NCBI RefSeq assembly: GCF_000381745.1 | Contig: NZ_KB906989.1 | Location: 1-64,000, forward strand | Source of the DNA: Psychromonas ossibalaenae ATCC BAA-1528 | GTDB taxonomy: Bacteria; Pseudomonadota; Gammaproteobacteria; Enterobacterales; Psychromonadaceae | Direction of reading: 5' to 3' | Length of the DNA: 64,000 nt | In this document: positions 26,967 to 37,428 of the stretch, one piece after another | Numbering within the stretch: position 1 is the first letter of the stretch | How the letters are laid out: every line of letters begins with the position of its first letter | Notes under the pieces: generated by a model | The model's input: the letters and a program-made list of their open reading frames with translations, nothing else | The model's database searches: none | What the model was told of the DNA's origin: nothing | Made by a program: the position numbers and the translations under genes

Positions 26967-27111
26967 TCCACGCAAAGCATAGGAATGAGATACAACGAAC
27001 TCTATTCAAGTCTGCATTCCCGCGCGGAGCATGGGAATGAGATACAACTAACTCTATTCAAGTCTGCATTCCCGCGCGGAGCATGGGAACGAAATAACCA
27101 ACTCTGGTTAG
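26959..27111. repeat. three tandem 52-bp palindromic repeats
   Basis: Units start at 26959, 27011 and 27063, each beginning TCTGCATT; the first two are 52 bp and the last is cut off at the DUF423 stop codon. Each holds an imperfect hairpin, CATTCCCGCGCGGAGCATGGGAATG. Such CATTCCC...GGGAATG elements are dispersed palindromes in gammaproteobacterial genomes. There are no variable spacers, so this is not a CRISPR array. Confidence 0.75.
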
Positions 27112-27488
27112 TCTGAGCTTTTAATATTCTTATAACTTAACAAACTCAGCATCAGTAACAGCCATCCGGCAATCAGCATCAGCCCGCCGATTGGCGTTAT
27201 CGCCCCGAGGATCTTAGTCCCGCTTAATACATATAAATACAAACTGCCGCTGAAAAAACAGATACCTGTTACAAAAGCAATTTTACTCGCTATTAATAAT
27301 CGGCTGGAGATAAAAACAGACAGTACACTTACCGCTAATAAGGCAATGGCGTGCAGCAGCTGATAAGTTACAGCTAACTGAAAGTATTCAACCTGTGCGG
27401 GAGTCGCCCAGGTGCCTAAACCATGGCTGGCATAAGCACCGCAGGCTACGCCTGACGCGCCGAATAACGACGCGATAATAATAAACAA
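27108..27488 (-). CDS. DUF423 inner-membrane protein (YgdD-like)
   Basis: 126 residues with four hydrophobic segments. The N-terminal GASGVACGAYASHGL and the central FFSGSLYLYVLSGTKILGAITPIGGL match the DUF423/YgdD family, small membrane proteins of unknown function. The next gene downstream on this strand is rlmM, the same adjacency as in E. coli ygdD-rlmM. The stop codon falls inside the last unit of the tandem palindromic repeat, so that array lies exactly in the intergenic spacer. Confidence 0.88.
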   Translation of the reverse strand: MFIIIASLFGASGVACGAYASHGLGTWATPAQVEYFQLAVTYQLLHAIALLAVSVLSVFISSRLLIASKIAFVTGICFFSGSLYLYVLSGTKILGAITPIGGLMLIAGWLLLMLSLLSYKNIKSSD

Positions 27489-27526
27489 ACGTGTTGTGTT
27501 ACTGATATACGGCTTATTGATAACAA

Positions 27527-29234
<1,708 letters not shown>

Positions 29235-29237
29235 GTT

Positions 29238-29624
29238 TTAGCCCACCATTAAAATTGCTTGTTTGGTCATCGCAAGCTGTCCAATATATACAATCCAGCC
29301 GAATGCGCCGATGAAAGTCATAAACTGCATTCTTGTGCGCGTTTTTTCATTTAATGCAACGTGTACCATCACTACATAGGCGGCAAATGCGCCCAGTTTC
29401 TCTAATACCCAATAGCTGTGCTCCTGCAGCGGATTAACCTGTAAAACCCCCATTAAGGCCACACCTAACAGCAGAACGGTTAAATTAGTATGCAGCAGTA
29501 CTTTTTTAAATACTGCTTTTTTAGCATTAGCATGCTTAGTTCTTAACCAGTAAAAATTTAATACAAAAAGAACAACCGCAAGCAATATAAAAATTAAATG
29601 GGTATGTTTTAAAATTGTGTACAT
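29238..29624 (-). CDS. sirB2: SirB2-family membrane protein
   Basis: 128 residues with four hydrophobic segments: HLIFILLAVVLFVLNFYWL, LHTNLTVLLLGVALMGVLQV, LGAFAAYVVMVHVAL and FIGAFGWIVYIGQLAM. This pattern and the LHTNLTVLLLG motif match SirB2 (YchQ), an inner-membrane protein of unknown function. It sits between prmC and sirB1 as in E. coli. ATG 29624 follows a GGAGAC site. Confidence 0.88.
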   Translation of the reverse strand: MYTILKHTHLIFILLAVVLFVLNFYWLRTKHANAKKAVFKKVLLHTNLTVLLLGVALMGVLQVNPLQEHSYWVLEKLGAFAAYVVMVHVALNEKTRTRMQFMTFIGAFGWIVYIGQLAMTKQAILMVG

Positions 29625-29654
29625 TCATGTCTCCTGACGTTTATACGTCATCTC

Positions 29655-30479
29655 TTATTTGAAAACAGCCATGGTAATACGATCGTTACCACCATAATCT
29701 TTTTTAGTCTGAACCTGTGAATAGCCGTATCCGTTTAATATTTCACGTACCGCAGCCCCCTGCTCAAAGCCATGTTCAATAATCAACATGGCCTGTTTTT
29801 TCAAATACTGCCGAGCCTGCTCAGCGATTAAGCGAATATCCGATAACCCTGACTGTTCTGCAACCAGCGCAGATAAAGGTTCAAAACGAACATCCCCCTG
29901 CTCCAAGTGATGGTCGTTTTGATCGATATAAGGTGGATTACTGACAATCAGATCAAACTCACCGCCGACATCTGCGAACCAGTCACTTTGTTTAAAGGTC
30001 ACATTCGCCATCTCTAACAGCTGTTTGTTTTCATTCGCTAAAGCCACGGCATCACGGCTGAAATCTATACCTAAACACTGTGCCTGAGGCAGTTCACTGG
30101 CTAATGCTAAAGCAATTGCGCCGGTGCCTGTCCCTAGATCTAATATATGCGCATCCTGCGGACAAAACTCAAGCGCAGTTTCTACTAATATTTCCGTATC
30201 TGGGCGCGGAATTAACGTTGAATTATTCACTTTAAGCGCTAACGACCAGAATTCGCGAGTACCGGTCAAATGTGCAACAGGCACCCCGTTAACCCGCTGA
30301 CTGATTAACGCTTCAAAGCGGCTTTTCTGTTCACGTGTTAAATCCCGCTCAGGCCAGGTCATCAGATAAACTGTTTCCTTAGCGAGTACAAAAGCTAACA
30401 GGACCTGTGCGTCTAATAATGCGCTGTCACTGTTAACTAATGTAAATTCTGCCCAGACTAATGCATCATCTATACGCAA
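29655..30479 (-). CDS. prmC: release factor glutamine methyltransferase
   Basis: 274 residues. The N-terminal helical domain is followed by VAHLTGTREFWSLALKVNNST, SAM motif ILDLGTGTGAIALALASELP and the catalytic IVSNPPYIDQNDHH. PrmC methylates the Gln of the GGQ motif in RF1 and RF2. The start is an unusual TTG immediately after the prfA stop codon (TAATTG), with AGGGTGA inside prfA as its ribosome site. Translation should depend on prfA termination, which couples enzyme to substrate. No alternative ATG lies near the conserved start. Confidence 0.93.
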   Translation of the reverse strand: MRIDDALVWAEFTLVNSDSALLDAQVLLAFVLAKETVYLMTWPERDLTREQKSRFEALISQRVNGVPVAHLTGTREFWSLALKVNNSTLIPRPDTEILVETALEFCPQDAHILDLGTGTGAIALALASELPQAQCLGIDFSRDAVALANENKQLLEMANVTFKQSDWFADVGGEFDLIVSNPPYIDQNDHHLEQGDVRFEPLSALVAEQSGLSDIRLIAEQARQYLKKQAMLIIEHGFEQGAAVREILNGYGYSQVQTKKDYGGNDRITMAVFK

Positions 30480-31571
30480 TTAGAAATCACCCTGTGCAAG
30501 TGCTGCTAATTTATCCGCTTGATCTTCTTGTAAAATCGGATCCAGCAGCGCATCCAGTTCACCTTCTAACACTTCATTTAGGCGGTAAAGCGTTAAGTTA
30601 ATGCGGTGATCACTTACACGCCCCTGCGGATAGTTATAAGTACGAATACGCTCGCTCCGGTCACCGCTGGCAACCAGGCTGCGGCGGATCGTCTGCTCTT
30701 CAGCCTGATTCTTTTCATCTTCCGCCTGCTGCAGACGTGCTTGTAAAACCGACATCGCCTGCGCACGGTTTTTATGCTGTGAACGCTGATCCTGACATTC
30801 TACTACTGTGCCCGTCGGTAGATGGGTAATACGGATAGCAGAATCGGTTTTATTAACGTGCTGACCACCCGCGCCCGATGCACGGAAAGTATCAACTTTT
30901 AAATCAGCCGGATTAATTGAAATAGCGTCGGCTTCTGGAATCTCAGGCATCACTACAACAGTACATGCTGAAGTATGGATACGCCCTTGAGACTCAGTTT
31001 CTGGTACACGCTGTACACGGTGACCACCAGACTCAAATTTCATAATACCGTAAGCGCCGTCACCATCAATTTTAGCGATTAACTCTTTATAGCCGCCCTG
31101 TTCACTGGCATTGGTATTCATCACTTCCATACGCCAGCCTTTTGTATCAACGTATTTGCTGTACATACGGAACAGGTTGCCGGCAAAGATAGCGGCTTCA
31201 TCACCACCGGCACCCGCACGAATCTCCAGATAACAGTTACGGTCATCATTAGGATCTTTTGGCAGTAATAATATCTGTAAATCATCAGATAATTTTTCGA
31301 CTGACTCTTTTGCTTCTTTGATCTCCTCTTTTGCCATATCACGCATATCAGGATCGTCATCTTCCATCATCATTTCAGCAGCTTCTAAATCTTCAACCGC
31401 TCCCTGGTAAGCCTGGAAACACAGCACCACAACTTCCAGCTGTGAATACTCCTTAGTTAGTTCGCGGTATTTGTTCTGATCACTAATTGTATCCGGATCG
31501 CCAAGCAGTGCCTGAACCTCTTCATAACGCTCAACAAGCCCTTCTAATTTGCTTACAATTGATGCTTTCAT
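30480..31571 (-). CDS. prfA: peptide chain release factor 1
   Basis: 363 residues, close to E. coli RF1 (360). The [18 protein letters not shown] segment holds the GGQ that triggers peptidyl-tRNA hydrolysis. The stop-codon-reading tripeptide is PET in [14 protein letters not shown], where E. coli has PAT. It reads UAG and UAA in the A site. It lies between hemA (111 bp upstream) and prmC (abutting). The [31 protein letters not shown] region matches the superdomain core. Confidence 0.95.
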   Translation of the reverse strand: MKASIVSKLEGLVERYEEVQALLGDPDTISDQNKYRELTKEYSQLEVVVLCFQAYQGAVEDLEAAEMMMEDDDPDMRDMAKEEIKEAKESVEKLSDDLQILLLPKDPNDDRNCYLEIRAGAGGDEAAIFAGNLFRMYSKYVDTKGWRMEVMNTNASEQGGYKELIAKIDGDGAYGIMKFESGGHRVQRVPETESQGRIHTSACTVVVMPEIPEADAISINPADLKVDTFRASGAGGQHVNKTDSAIRITHLPTGTVVECQDQRSQHKNRAQAMSVLQARLQQAEDEKNQAEEQTIRRSLVASGDRSERIRTYNYPQGRVSDHRINLTLYRLNEVLEGELDALLDPILQEDQADKLAALAQGDF

Positions 31572-31682
31572 ATTTGTTCTCTTCTTGTTTTATATTCTTT
31601 GCGCTTAACCAGACTTAAAAAGGCCCGACTAAGAAAATTTATTATTGTTATAGCGGTGACGTTTTGTCACCCGAGGGTAAAC

Positions 31683-32942
31683 TTATTCATCTAAATTGAG
31701 TCCTAAGGCAGATCGTAATATCTGCAGCTCATTATCATCACCCGAGCGGCTCACCTGCGTTAACGCCTGACTTGGATGATGAATTAATTTATTGGTTAAT
31801 TTAAACGCGAGTTCTTTTATTACCTTTTCCGGCTCACTGCCGTTGCTTAATGAAAGACTCGCTCGTTCTAATAACTGATCCCGCAATACCTCGCTGTTAT
31901 TACGGTATAAACGAATTGTTTCAACCGCTTTTAGAGACTCCATCCAATGCATAAAATCATTGATGCAGCCCTCGACAATTTTTTCAGCTTCAATGGCGGC
32001 TTCTTGTCTTGCCTGTTTATTTTCTTCAATAATGCCGTGCAGATCATCAACGCTGTAAAGATAGGCGTCATTTAGCTCGCAGACTTCAGCTTCAATATCT
32101 CGCGGTACTGCAATATCAATAAATAACATCGGCTGATGACGCCGGGTTTTTAAAGCCCTTTCAACCATGCCCTTACCAATAATAGGAAGCGGGCTTGCTG
32201 TTGATGAGATAATAATATCAGCATCCGGCAGGTGATTAGGGATTTCACCCAAAGTAATTGCCTGTGCATTAAACTGTTCAACCAGTTCCATAGCTCGTGA
32301 TAATGTACGGTTGGCAATAGTAATATTAGGAACTTCATGCTCAACTAAATACTTGCCCACCAGTTCAATGGTTTCACCGGCACCAATTAATAAAACCCGG
32401 CTCTGTGATAAATCACTAAAAATCTGTTTGGCTAAAGAAACCGCGGCAAACGCCACGGAGATAGCATTGGCACCGATCTGCGTTTCAGTCCTAACTCGTT
32501 TGGCCACAGTAAAGGTCTGCTGAAACCATTTATTAAGAATTTTATTAATGCTTTTCGCCTGACCGGCTGTCGCAAAGGCTTGCTTTATCTGCCCGAGTAT
32601 CTGCGGCTCTCCCAACACTAGCGAGTCCAGACCGCATGCAACACGAAACAGATGCTGCACAGCCTGTTCATTACTGTAACAGTACAAACTCTGGCTCAAT
32701 TCACTTTCAGCAATATCGTGAAACAAGCAGAACCATTGAATCACTTCCTGACAGCTTTCCTGATTCAGACTGCAGTAAATCTCAGTTCGGTTACAAGTGG
32801 AAACGATCACCGCTTCCTGCACAGAACTTTGCGCTAATAACTGCTGGTAAGCATCCAGTAAAAACTCGGGTGCAAATGCGACTTTTTCCCGCAGTGATAC
32901 AGAGGCAGTCTGATGATTAATTCCTAACGCAAATAGAGGCAT
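31683..32942 (-). CDS. hemA: glutamyl-tRNA reductase
   Basis: 419 residues. The catalytic Cys lies in VSTCNRTEIYC, followed by FRVACGLDSLVLGEPQILGQIK and the NADPH-binding RVLLIGAGETIELVGKYL. The C-terminal dimerisation helices are present. It reduces Glu-tRNA to glutamate-1-semialdehyde, the first step of tetrapyrrole synthesis. The adjacent prfA-prmC order is that of E. coli. lolB and ispE, often divergent from hemA in gammaproteobacteria, are replaced here by bamE. Confidence 0.95.
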   Translation of the reverse strand: MPLFALGINHQTASVSLREKVAFAPEFLLDAYQQLLAQSSVQEAVIVSTCNRTEIYCSLNQESCQEVIQWFCLFHDIAESELSQSLYCYSNEQAVQHLFRVACGLDSLVLGEPQILGQIKQAFATAGQAKSINKILNKWFQQTFTVAKRVRTETQIGANAISVAFAAVSLAKQIFSDLSQSRVLLIGAGETIELVGKYLVEHEVPNITIANRTLSRAMELVEQFNAQAITLGEIPNHLPDADIIISSTASPLPIIGKGMVERALKTRRHQPMLFIDIAVPRDIEAEVCELNDAYLYSVDDLHGIIEENKQARQEAAIEAEKIVEGCINDFMHWMESLKAVETIRLYRNNSEVLRDQLLERASLSLSNGSEPEKVIKELAFKLTNKLIHHPSQALTQVSRSGDDNELQILRSALGLNLDE

Positions 32943-33195
32943 TCAATAAATTCACAACACAAATTAAAACGATTTATACGAAAGTGGGAATTCTACGGAC
33001 ATTTAGGCAATATATAAAGAAATCGATTCGTCACAGCCATATTAAAGCTGTTTTTTTCATATATTAGTGTCTAACTGTGAACGAACAAAACAGAATCAAC
33101 AAATATCTGTCGTTATTTTTTTACAAGTCAGCGTGCCTTGGGTATTATCGACGCTCTGTATATCCACTCACTTGAATTAAGATGTTGTTAAAACC

Positions 33196-33639
33196 ATGCT
33201 TATTAAAAAAATCATAACCCCATTATTTTTAGTTTTCTCTCTGTCGGGATGTTCATTTCTTTACGATACATTTGTTTATCAGATTGACGTAACCCAAGGT
33301 AACTATATTGACGATGAAAAAGTAGACCTGGTCGAAATAGGTATGACACAAGAGCAGGTTATCTTTATTCTTGGCTCTCCGATGTTAATTGACCAGTTTG
33401 ACTCATCAAAATGGTATTACATTCGTTATATCAAACCCGGCGCAGAAGAAATTCAGCAGCATCAGGTTCTACTGACATTTGAGAATAAAGTACTAGTAAG
33501 TATGGAAAGGGAAGATACAATCGAAAACAATCCTCTACTTAAGTCAGGGCGTAAAAAAGCACCGAAACCATCGACGGAAAGCTCTAAAGGCGATACCGGC
33601 GAAGAAGCAAGATCTCCGGCTCCGATTATCGAAGACTAG
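33196..33639 (+). CDS. bamE: outer membrane protein assembly lipoprotein BamE (SmpA/OmlA)
   Basis: 147 residues. The lipobox LSGC gives a lipidated Cys19. The SmpA/OmlA fold follows: [36 protein letters not shown] (the conserved G-M-x-x-x-Q-V-x-x-L-G-x-P) and [10 protein letters not shown]. It is an outer-membrane lipoprotein that stabilises the BamACD complex. The C-terminal 30 residues ([15 protein letters not shown] onward) form a charged low-complexity tail. It converges with rnfH-ratA, its usual neighbours. Confidence 0.92.
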   Translation: MLIKKIITPLFLVFSLSGCSFLYDTFVYQIDVTQGNYIDDEKVDLVEIGMTQEQVIFILGSPMLIDQFDSSKWYYIRYIKPGAEEIQQHQVLLTFENKVLVSMEREDTIENNPLLKSGRKKAPKPSTESSKGDTGEEARSPAPIIED

Positions 33640-33655
33640 CGGATAAACCACACTC

Positions 33656-33698
33656 AAAAAAAAGGGCAGATAACTAAACGGTTATCTGCCCTTTTTTT
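33656..33698. terminator. bidirectional terminator between bamE and rnfH
   Basis: AAAGGGCAGATAAC and GTTATCTGCCCTTT form a 14-bp perfect stem with a 6-base loop, flanked by A8 on the left and T7 on the right. It serves both convergent genes. Confidence 0.9.
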
Positions 33699-33716
33699 AT
33701 CTATTCAAATAGTTTT

Positions 33717-34007
33717 TTATTTAGCAGTCATTTTAGCGGCCCGCAGTTTACGCATCTCTTTCGGATCAGCGATTAACGGCCGGTAAATTTCCACACGATC
33801 TCCGACTTTCACGACCGAGTCTAATTTCTCTGGGCGACTAAAAATCCCCACTTTTGCATCACTCACTTTAATTTCAGGAAAGTGCGCACAAATTCCTGAA
33901 AGTACAATAGCTTCTGAAATAGTACAGCCCTCTGAAACTAAAACAGACAATAATACCTGCCGGTCCGAACGACCGTATACAACTTCAATCTCGAATAAAT
34001 TATTCAT
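33717..34007 (-). CDS. rnfH: RnfH-family ubiquitin-like protein
   Basis: 96 residues from ATG 34007 with AGGAAA upstream; the longer frame to 34034 would overlap ratA without a ribosome site. It has the beta-grasp RnfH pattern: FEIEVVYGRSDRQVLLSVLV, then VGIFSRPEKLDSVVKVGDRVEIYRPL. This small protein (RatB) is paired with RatA in most gammaproteobacteria and its role is not settled. It starts 7 bp after the ratA stop. Confidence 0.9.
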   Translation of the reverse strand: MNNLFEIEVVYGRSDRQVLLSVLVSEGCTISEAIVLSGICAHFPEIKVSDAKVGIFSRPEKLDSVVKVGDRVEIYRPLIADPKEMRKLRAAKMTAK

Positions 34008-34014
34008 GCTTTTC

Positions 34015-34452
34015 CTAGCGGATCCCGTAAACAACTTTAGCGCGGTTTGAAAATGATTTTACCATAGAGCCGACTAACTCATTAAAAATACGTCCAAATG
34101 CTAATTCCACCAGTGAACTGCTAAACTCAAACTGCAGATCTAAACTTACTTTACAGGCTTTTTCATCAAGCGCAGTAAAGGTCCAGCCGCCGTTTAAATG
34201 CTTAAAAGGCCCTTCAACCAGTGCCATTATAATACTTCTGCCTTTCACCAGGGTATTTTCGGTGACAAAGGTTTTACTAATGCCGGCTTTGGATACCTGT
34301 ACCGATGCCTGCATAGCACCCTCACTACTCGACAAAATATTTGAATCAACACAACCAGGCAAAAATTCAGGATATGAAAGTACATCATTAACTAAGTGAT
34401 ACATTTCATCTGCACTGTACATCAGCAGCGCACTACGGGATACGTGTGCCAT
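34015..34452 (-). CDS. ratA: RatA-type START/COQ10-domain protein
   Basis: 145 residues with the polyketide-cyclase/START fold: VSRSALLMYSADEMYHLVNDVLSYPEFLPGC, KTFVTENTLVKGRSIIMALVEGPFKHLNGGWTF and LDLQFEFSSSLVELAFGRIF. In E. coli RatA has been described as the toxin-like partner that blocks 70S formation, while related proteins bind coenzyme Q. It is divergent from smpB with a 140-bp shared promoter region, a conserved arrangement. Confidence 0.92.
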   Translation of the reverse strand: MAHVSRSALLMYSADEMYHLVNDVLSYPEFLPGCVDSNILSSSEGAMQASVQVSKAGISKTFVTENTLVKGRSIIMALVEGPFKHLNGGWTFTALDEKACKVSLDLQFEFSSSLVELAFGRIFNELVGSMVKSFSNRAKVVYGIR

Positions 34453-34592
34453 TTGCCCTCCACACTAAAAAAGACGTCATATTACACCATCAATCCGCTA
34501 AGAAAAAATATTTCCCTATTTTCAGCCATAAATCAGCAACTTTTACACAAATGAAATAGCAATTTGAAATTGTCACTTTATAATACGAGGCT

Positions 34593-35078
34593 ATGGCTAA
34601 GAAAAAATCAAAAACTAAAAACAACGAAAATACGATTGCACGCAATAAACGTGCTAGTCACGAGTACCACCTGGAAGAACGCTTTGAAGCGGGTCTAGAA
34701 TTACAAGGCTGGGAAGTGAAATCGTTACGCGCGGGTAAAGCGAATATTGCCGATAGTTATATTTTCCTGAAAAATGGAGAAGCATGGTTATTAAACGCAA
34801 CGTTTCCCCCGTTAATTGCAGCATCATCACATGTAGTATGTGATCCTCTGCGTTACCGTAAACTACTACTTAAAAGACGCGAACTCGACAATTTAGTCGG
34901 TAAAGTGGAACGTCAGGGTTACTCTATTATCCCAGTCTCTTTATACTGGAAAAAAGCCTGGGTTAAAATTTCCTTTGCATTAGCAAAAGGTAAACAAGAC
35001 CACGACAAACGTACAGATGTAAAAGATAGAGAATGGAAAGTGCAAAAAGAACGCATGATGAAGCACAGCGTTCGATAA
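34593..35078 (+). CDS. smpB: SsrA-binding protein SmpB
   Basis: 161 residues. The OB-fold core shows [39 protein letters not shown] and the C-terminal basic tail [22 protein letters not shown] that enters the mRNA channel. SmpB binds tmRNA and is needed for trans-translation. The tmRNA gene follows 110 bp downstream, the normal arrangement. An imperfect hairpin (AACAAGAT...ATCTTGTT, 35093-35121) lies just after the stop. Confidence 0.95.
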   Translation: MAKKKSKTKNNENTIARNKRASHEYHLEERFEAGLELQGWEVKSLRAGKANIADSYIFLKNGEAWLLNATFPPLIAASSHVVCDPLRYRKLLLKRRELDNLVGKVERQGYSIIPVSLYWKKAWVKISFALAKGKQDHDKRTDVKDREWKVQKERMMKHSVR

Positions 35079-35187
35079 ACAAGCAGTCAACTAACAAGAT
35101 GCAATGTAACGCTATCTTGTTGTTGAATGTTTTGTTAAACTTATTTCGTTAGACGATGTCATACTAATTGTCTAGTGTTATACCTGT

Positions 35188-35542
35188 GGGGATGATTTAG
35201 GACTCGACGAGATTCTTGAAACCCAAGGTGCATGCCGAGGTGACGGCTGGCCTCGTAAAAAGCCGTCAAAGTTATAGTTGCAAACGACGATAACTACGCT
35301 CTAGCAGCTTAGGCTAGCTAGCCTTCCACCCACGTTTCTCCTATGGGCAGGGATTCGGAAGGTCATTCACATTTGGATAGCGAGGGAACCTTGTTCGAGG
35401 GTGAACCGCGAAATAGTATCGGACTCGCTCTTTGCAATCCTGTCTGTCGGAGTGTCGAGAGTTAACTAAAAGATAGACTAAGCATGTAGTACCGAGGACG
35501 TAGGTTTTTCGGACGGGGGTTCGACTCCCCCCATCTCCACCA
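35188..35542 (+). ncRNA. ssrA: tmRNA (10Sa RNA)
   Basis: 355 nt with encoded CCA. The 5' end GGGGATG pairs with CATCTCC (35532-35538) to form the acceptor stem, with a G-T pair at position 3 and ACCA at the end. Conserved ACTCGACGAGATTCTTGAAA near the 5' end, and the 3' T-arm and acceptor region TTCGGACGGGGGTTCGACTC, match tmRNA. The tag frame at 35280-35312 encodes ANDDNYALAA and then TAG, beginning with the resume codon GCA. The 3' end coincides with the left edge of the prophage, so this is probably the bacterial attachment site. Confidence 0.95.
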
Positions 35543-35547
35543 CCTAC

Positions 35548-35585
35548 AAGGCCCTGTAATCAATAGGTTACAGGGCCTTTTTCGT
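35548..35585 (+). terminator. tmRNA terminator
   Basis: AAGGCCCTGTAA (35548-35559) pairs with TTACAGGGCCTT (35568-35579) and runs into a T-stretch. It starts 5 bases after the tmRNA CCA. Whether this DNA is chromosomal or brought by the phage depends on where the attachment core ends. Confidence 0.8.
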
Positions 35586-35618
35586 TTTAGTGACCACATT
35601 CTGTCCACCCTCAAAATT

Positions 35619-35816
35619 TTAAGTCACTTTATAACTCCCCGCAGAACTTCCAGAAGTAACCGGCACTTGTGCATTTCCTGTTATTTCATCAACAACTGCA
35701 TTAGCAATAGCTTCAGCAAATTTACTCGCCATCGCAAATTCACCATCAAGTACAAAGCCCTGGGCTTTTAACTCTGTTTCTAATTTTTCTTTTAATGAAG
35801 ATTTACTGAGCGCCAT
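35619..35816 (-). CDS. small phage protein at the distal end of the tail operon
   Basis: 65 residues from ATG 35816 with AGGGAAA upstream; the longer frame to 35912 overlaps the hub gene. The sequence begins MALSKSSLKEKLETELKAQG, contains FAEAIANAVVDEITGNAQVPV and ends in a Gly/Ser-rich tail. It follows the hub/spike gene directly and is the last gene before the tmRNA. Small proteins of this kind sit next to VgrG-like hubs in related prophages, but their function is not known to me. Confidence 0.65.
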   Translation of the reverse strand: MALSKSSLKEKLETELKAQGFVLDGEFAMASKFAEAIANAVVDEITGNAQVPVTSGSSAGSYKVT

Positions 35817-35817
35817 T

Positions 35818-37428
35818 TTATTTCCCTGAAAAAACGGTGGTTGATACATCCACATGTGGGCTACCTGTAAACGGACAAATAGTTGCCCCAGTACAGATAC
35901 CTGCCCCGCCATTTAATTTTATAGTTGCAGCGTCCTGGGTGATGTTTGCCGCAGTGATGCTTAAATCTTTTTCTATTGTTTGAATTTTATTACCCATCAC
36001 TTTTAATTTGTCGTCCAGGGTAACCACCACATTACGTAGTTTTCCAATGGTTGTGATGAGCTCTCCGGCAGTCGCCACCTGCATATTACCCAGTGAGCCG
36101 AGTGTTAAATCATCACCGGCTAATAAATCGATTGCACCCAGGGCTTCAATGACCTTTTGCCCGATAATCTCTTCAATACTGTGCTGACTAATAGTGAGAG
36201 TGTGTTTACCGAACTTACCCTGGTATTCATCGGCTTGGTGATGTTGTTTAAATGCTTGTTGGTTTTGGTGCTGGTCGGTTTGCTCGGTTGTATTACCTGC
36301 TGCGTCTGTCTTTTTACTGACTTCATTTCGCTGCTGTTGTAACTGTTCGCCTGGCTGTATATCTGGTAACGCGTAATCTCGGCCATAAACACCACGGATA
36401 ATAGGTAAATCGTTCCGGCCATAAGCAAAGGCGATTTCAACAATGGTCCCTTCAAGTGGATAAGCCAGTAAACCTGACTCGTGGCCAGACATATGCACCG
36501 GCATCGGAATTGATTTATAAACAGGTACATTTAAATCTGCCTGCAGGGACTCGGTCAGCAGTTGAATATCGATTGCATAACGCGGACGGAATGGATCGGC
36601 TATTTGTCCTGCGCTGGCATTATCTCGCACCGCTTCAACGCGCCCAAACTTAGGCAAATGGTTTTGCGTGGCAAGCTCCGGAAAGTGTTTTAGTATCTCA
36701 CGCTTTTTAGCCGGCACACTATTGGTTTGAGGTTCCCAGTAGGCGGTCATCTCATCGCCGATTAAATCTAACCGGGTAAGGCGTTTTTCAGTTAACTTTT
36801 CATCTTTGATTAAAGCGCCCGGTCGAAGCATTGGAAATGGAGCAAAAGTCATATTATCGCCGTTGGCCCTTGATGATAAATCCAGCGGCACGGTGACCGG
36901 CTTGCCATAGAACCGGCAGTCCTGGTAAGCACTGATATGCACGTTTTGGTCAGTATGTTGAAACCAGACTAAATCAGGCACCTTAAAAGCACGACCGATT
37001 TGCTGCAGACACTGGTATCCAGTTCCCTGGCTGACAAAGTTCGGGATTTGTTTATCGGTGTAATCCACTTCTTCCGGCAAGATAAACTGCAGTCCTGTTT
37101 TTTCGCCCAGTGCCGTTAATACTTCCCGCATAGTGGGGTGTTCAATACTCAGTGGCCAGCGGTTACTTAAAATGCCCACATTTTCTTTTACTGTGATTTT
37201 ATAGTGCCCGTTCTCTGCAGGTTGGACTTTTTCAATATACCCTTCAAGAAATGGCTTTAAGTTACTTTCATAACCGATATCAAAACGCACGGCCTGATGG
37301 GGTTCAGGTATAAATGTATCGGCAAGGGTAAAAATCGCCACACTGCCCAGGGATAATTTCAGACTGACCATGTGCGAGGCTAATGTTATTTCCTCACCGG
37401 CGATATAAAGACGTTTTTCTAATTTCAT
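35818..37428 (-). CDS. VgrG-like fused baseplate hub and spike protein
   Basis: 536 residues. Residues 1 to about 320 resemble the gpD/gp27-type hub: an N-terminal beta-barrel, then HPTMREVLTALGEKTGLQFIL and a second barrel. This leads into a gp5-like OB domain (GTIVEIAFAYGRNDLPIIRGVYG), a Gln-rich linker and a needle-like stretch (about 420-510). The last 25 residues, CTGATICPFTGSPHVDVSTT and following, look like a PAAR-type sharpened tip. P2 makes hub (D) and spike (V) as separate proteins, whereas here one chain appears to carry hub, spike and tip. The start overlaps the preceding gene by ATGA. Confidence 0.75.
   Translation of the reverse strand: MKLEKRLYIAGEEITLASHMVSLKLSLGSVAIFTLADTFIPEPHQAVRFDIGYESNLKPFLEGYIEKVQPAENGHYKITVKENVGILSNRWPLSIEHPTMREVLTALGEKTGLQFILPEEVDYTDKQIPNFVSQGTGYQCLQQIGRAFKVPDLVWFQHTDQNVHISAYQDCRFYGKPVTVPLDLSSRANGDNMTFAPFPMLRPGALIKDEKLTEKRLTRLDLIGDEMTAYWEPQTNSVPAKKREILKHFPELATQNHLPKFGRVEAVRDNASAGQIADPFRPRYAIDIQLLTESLQADLNVPVYKSIPMPVHMSGHESGLLAYPLEGTIVEIAFAYGRNDLPIIRGVYGRDYALPDIQPGEQLQQQRNEVSKKTDAAGNTTEQTDQHQNQQAFKQHHQADEYQGKFGKHTLTISQHSIEEIIGQKVIEALGAIDLLAGDDLTLGSLGNMQVATAGELITTIGKLRNVVVTLDDKLKVMGNKIQTIEKDLSITAANITQDAATIKLNGGAGICTGATICPFTGSPHVDVSTTVFSGK

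Noticed and set aside
26959-27111. Regular 52-bp repeats could be called a CRISPR array
   Set aside because: The units are nearly identical across their whole length with no variable spacers, and no cas gene is present; they are dispersed palindromic repeats.
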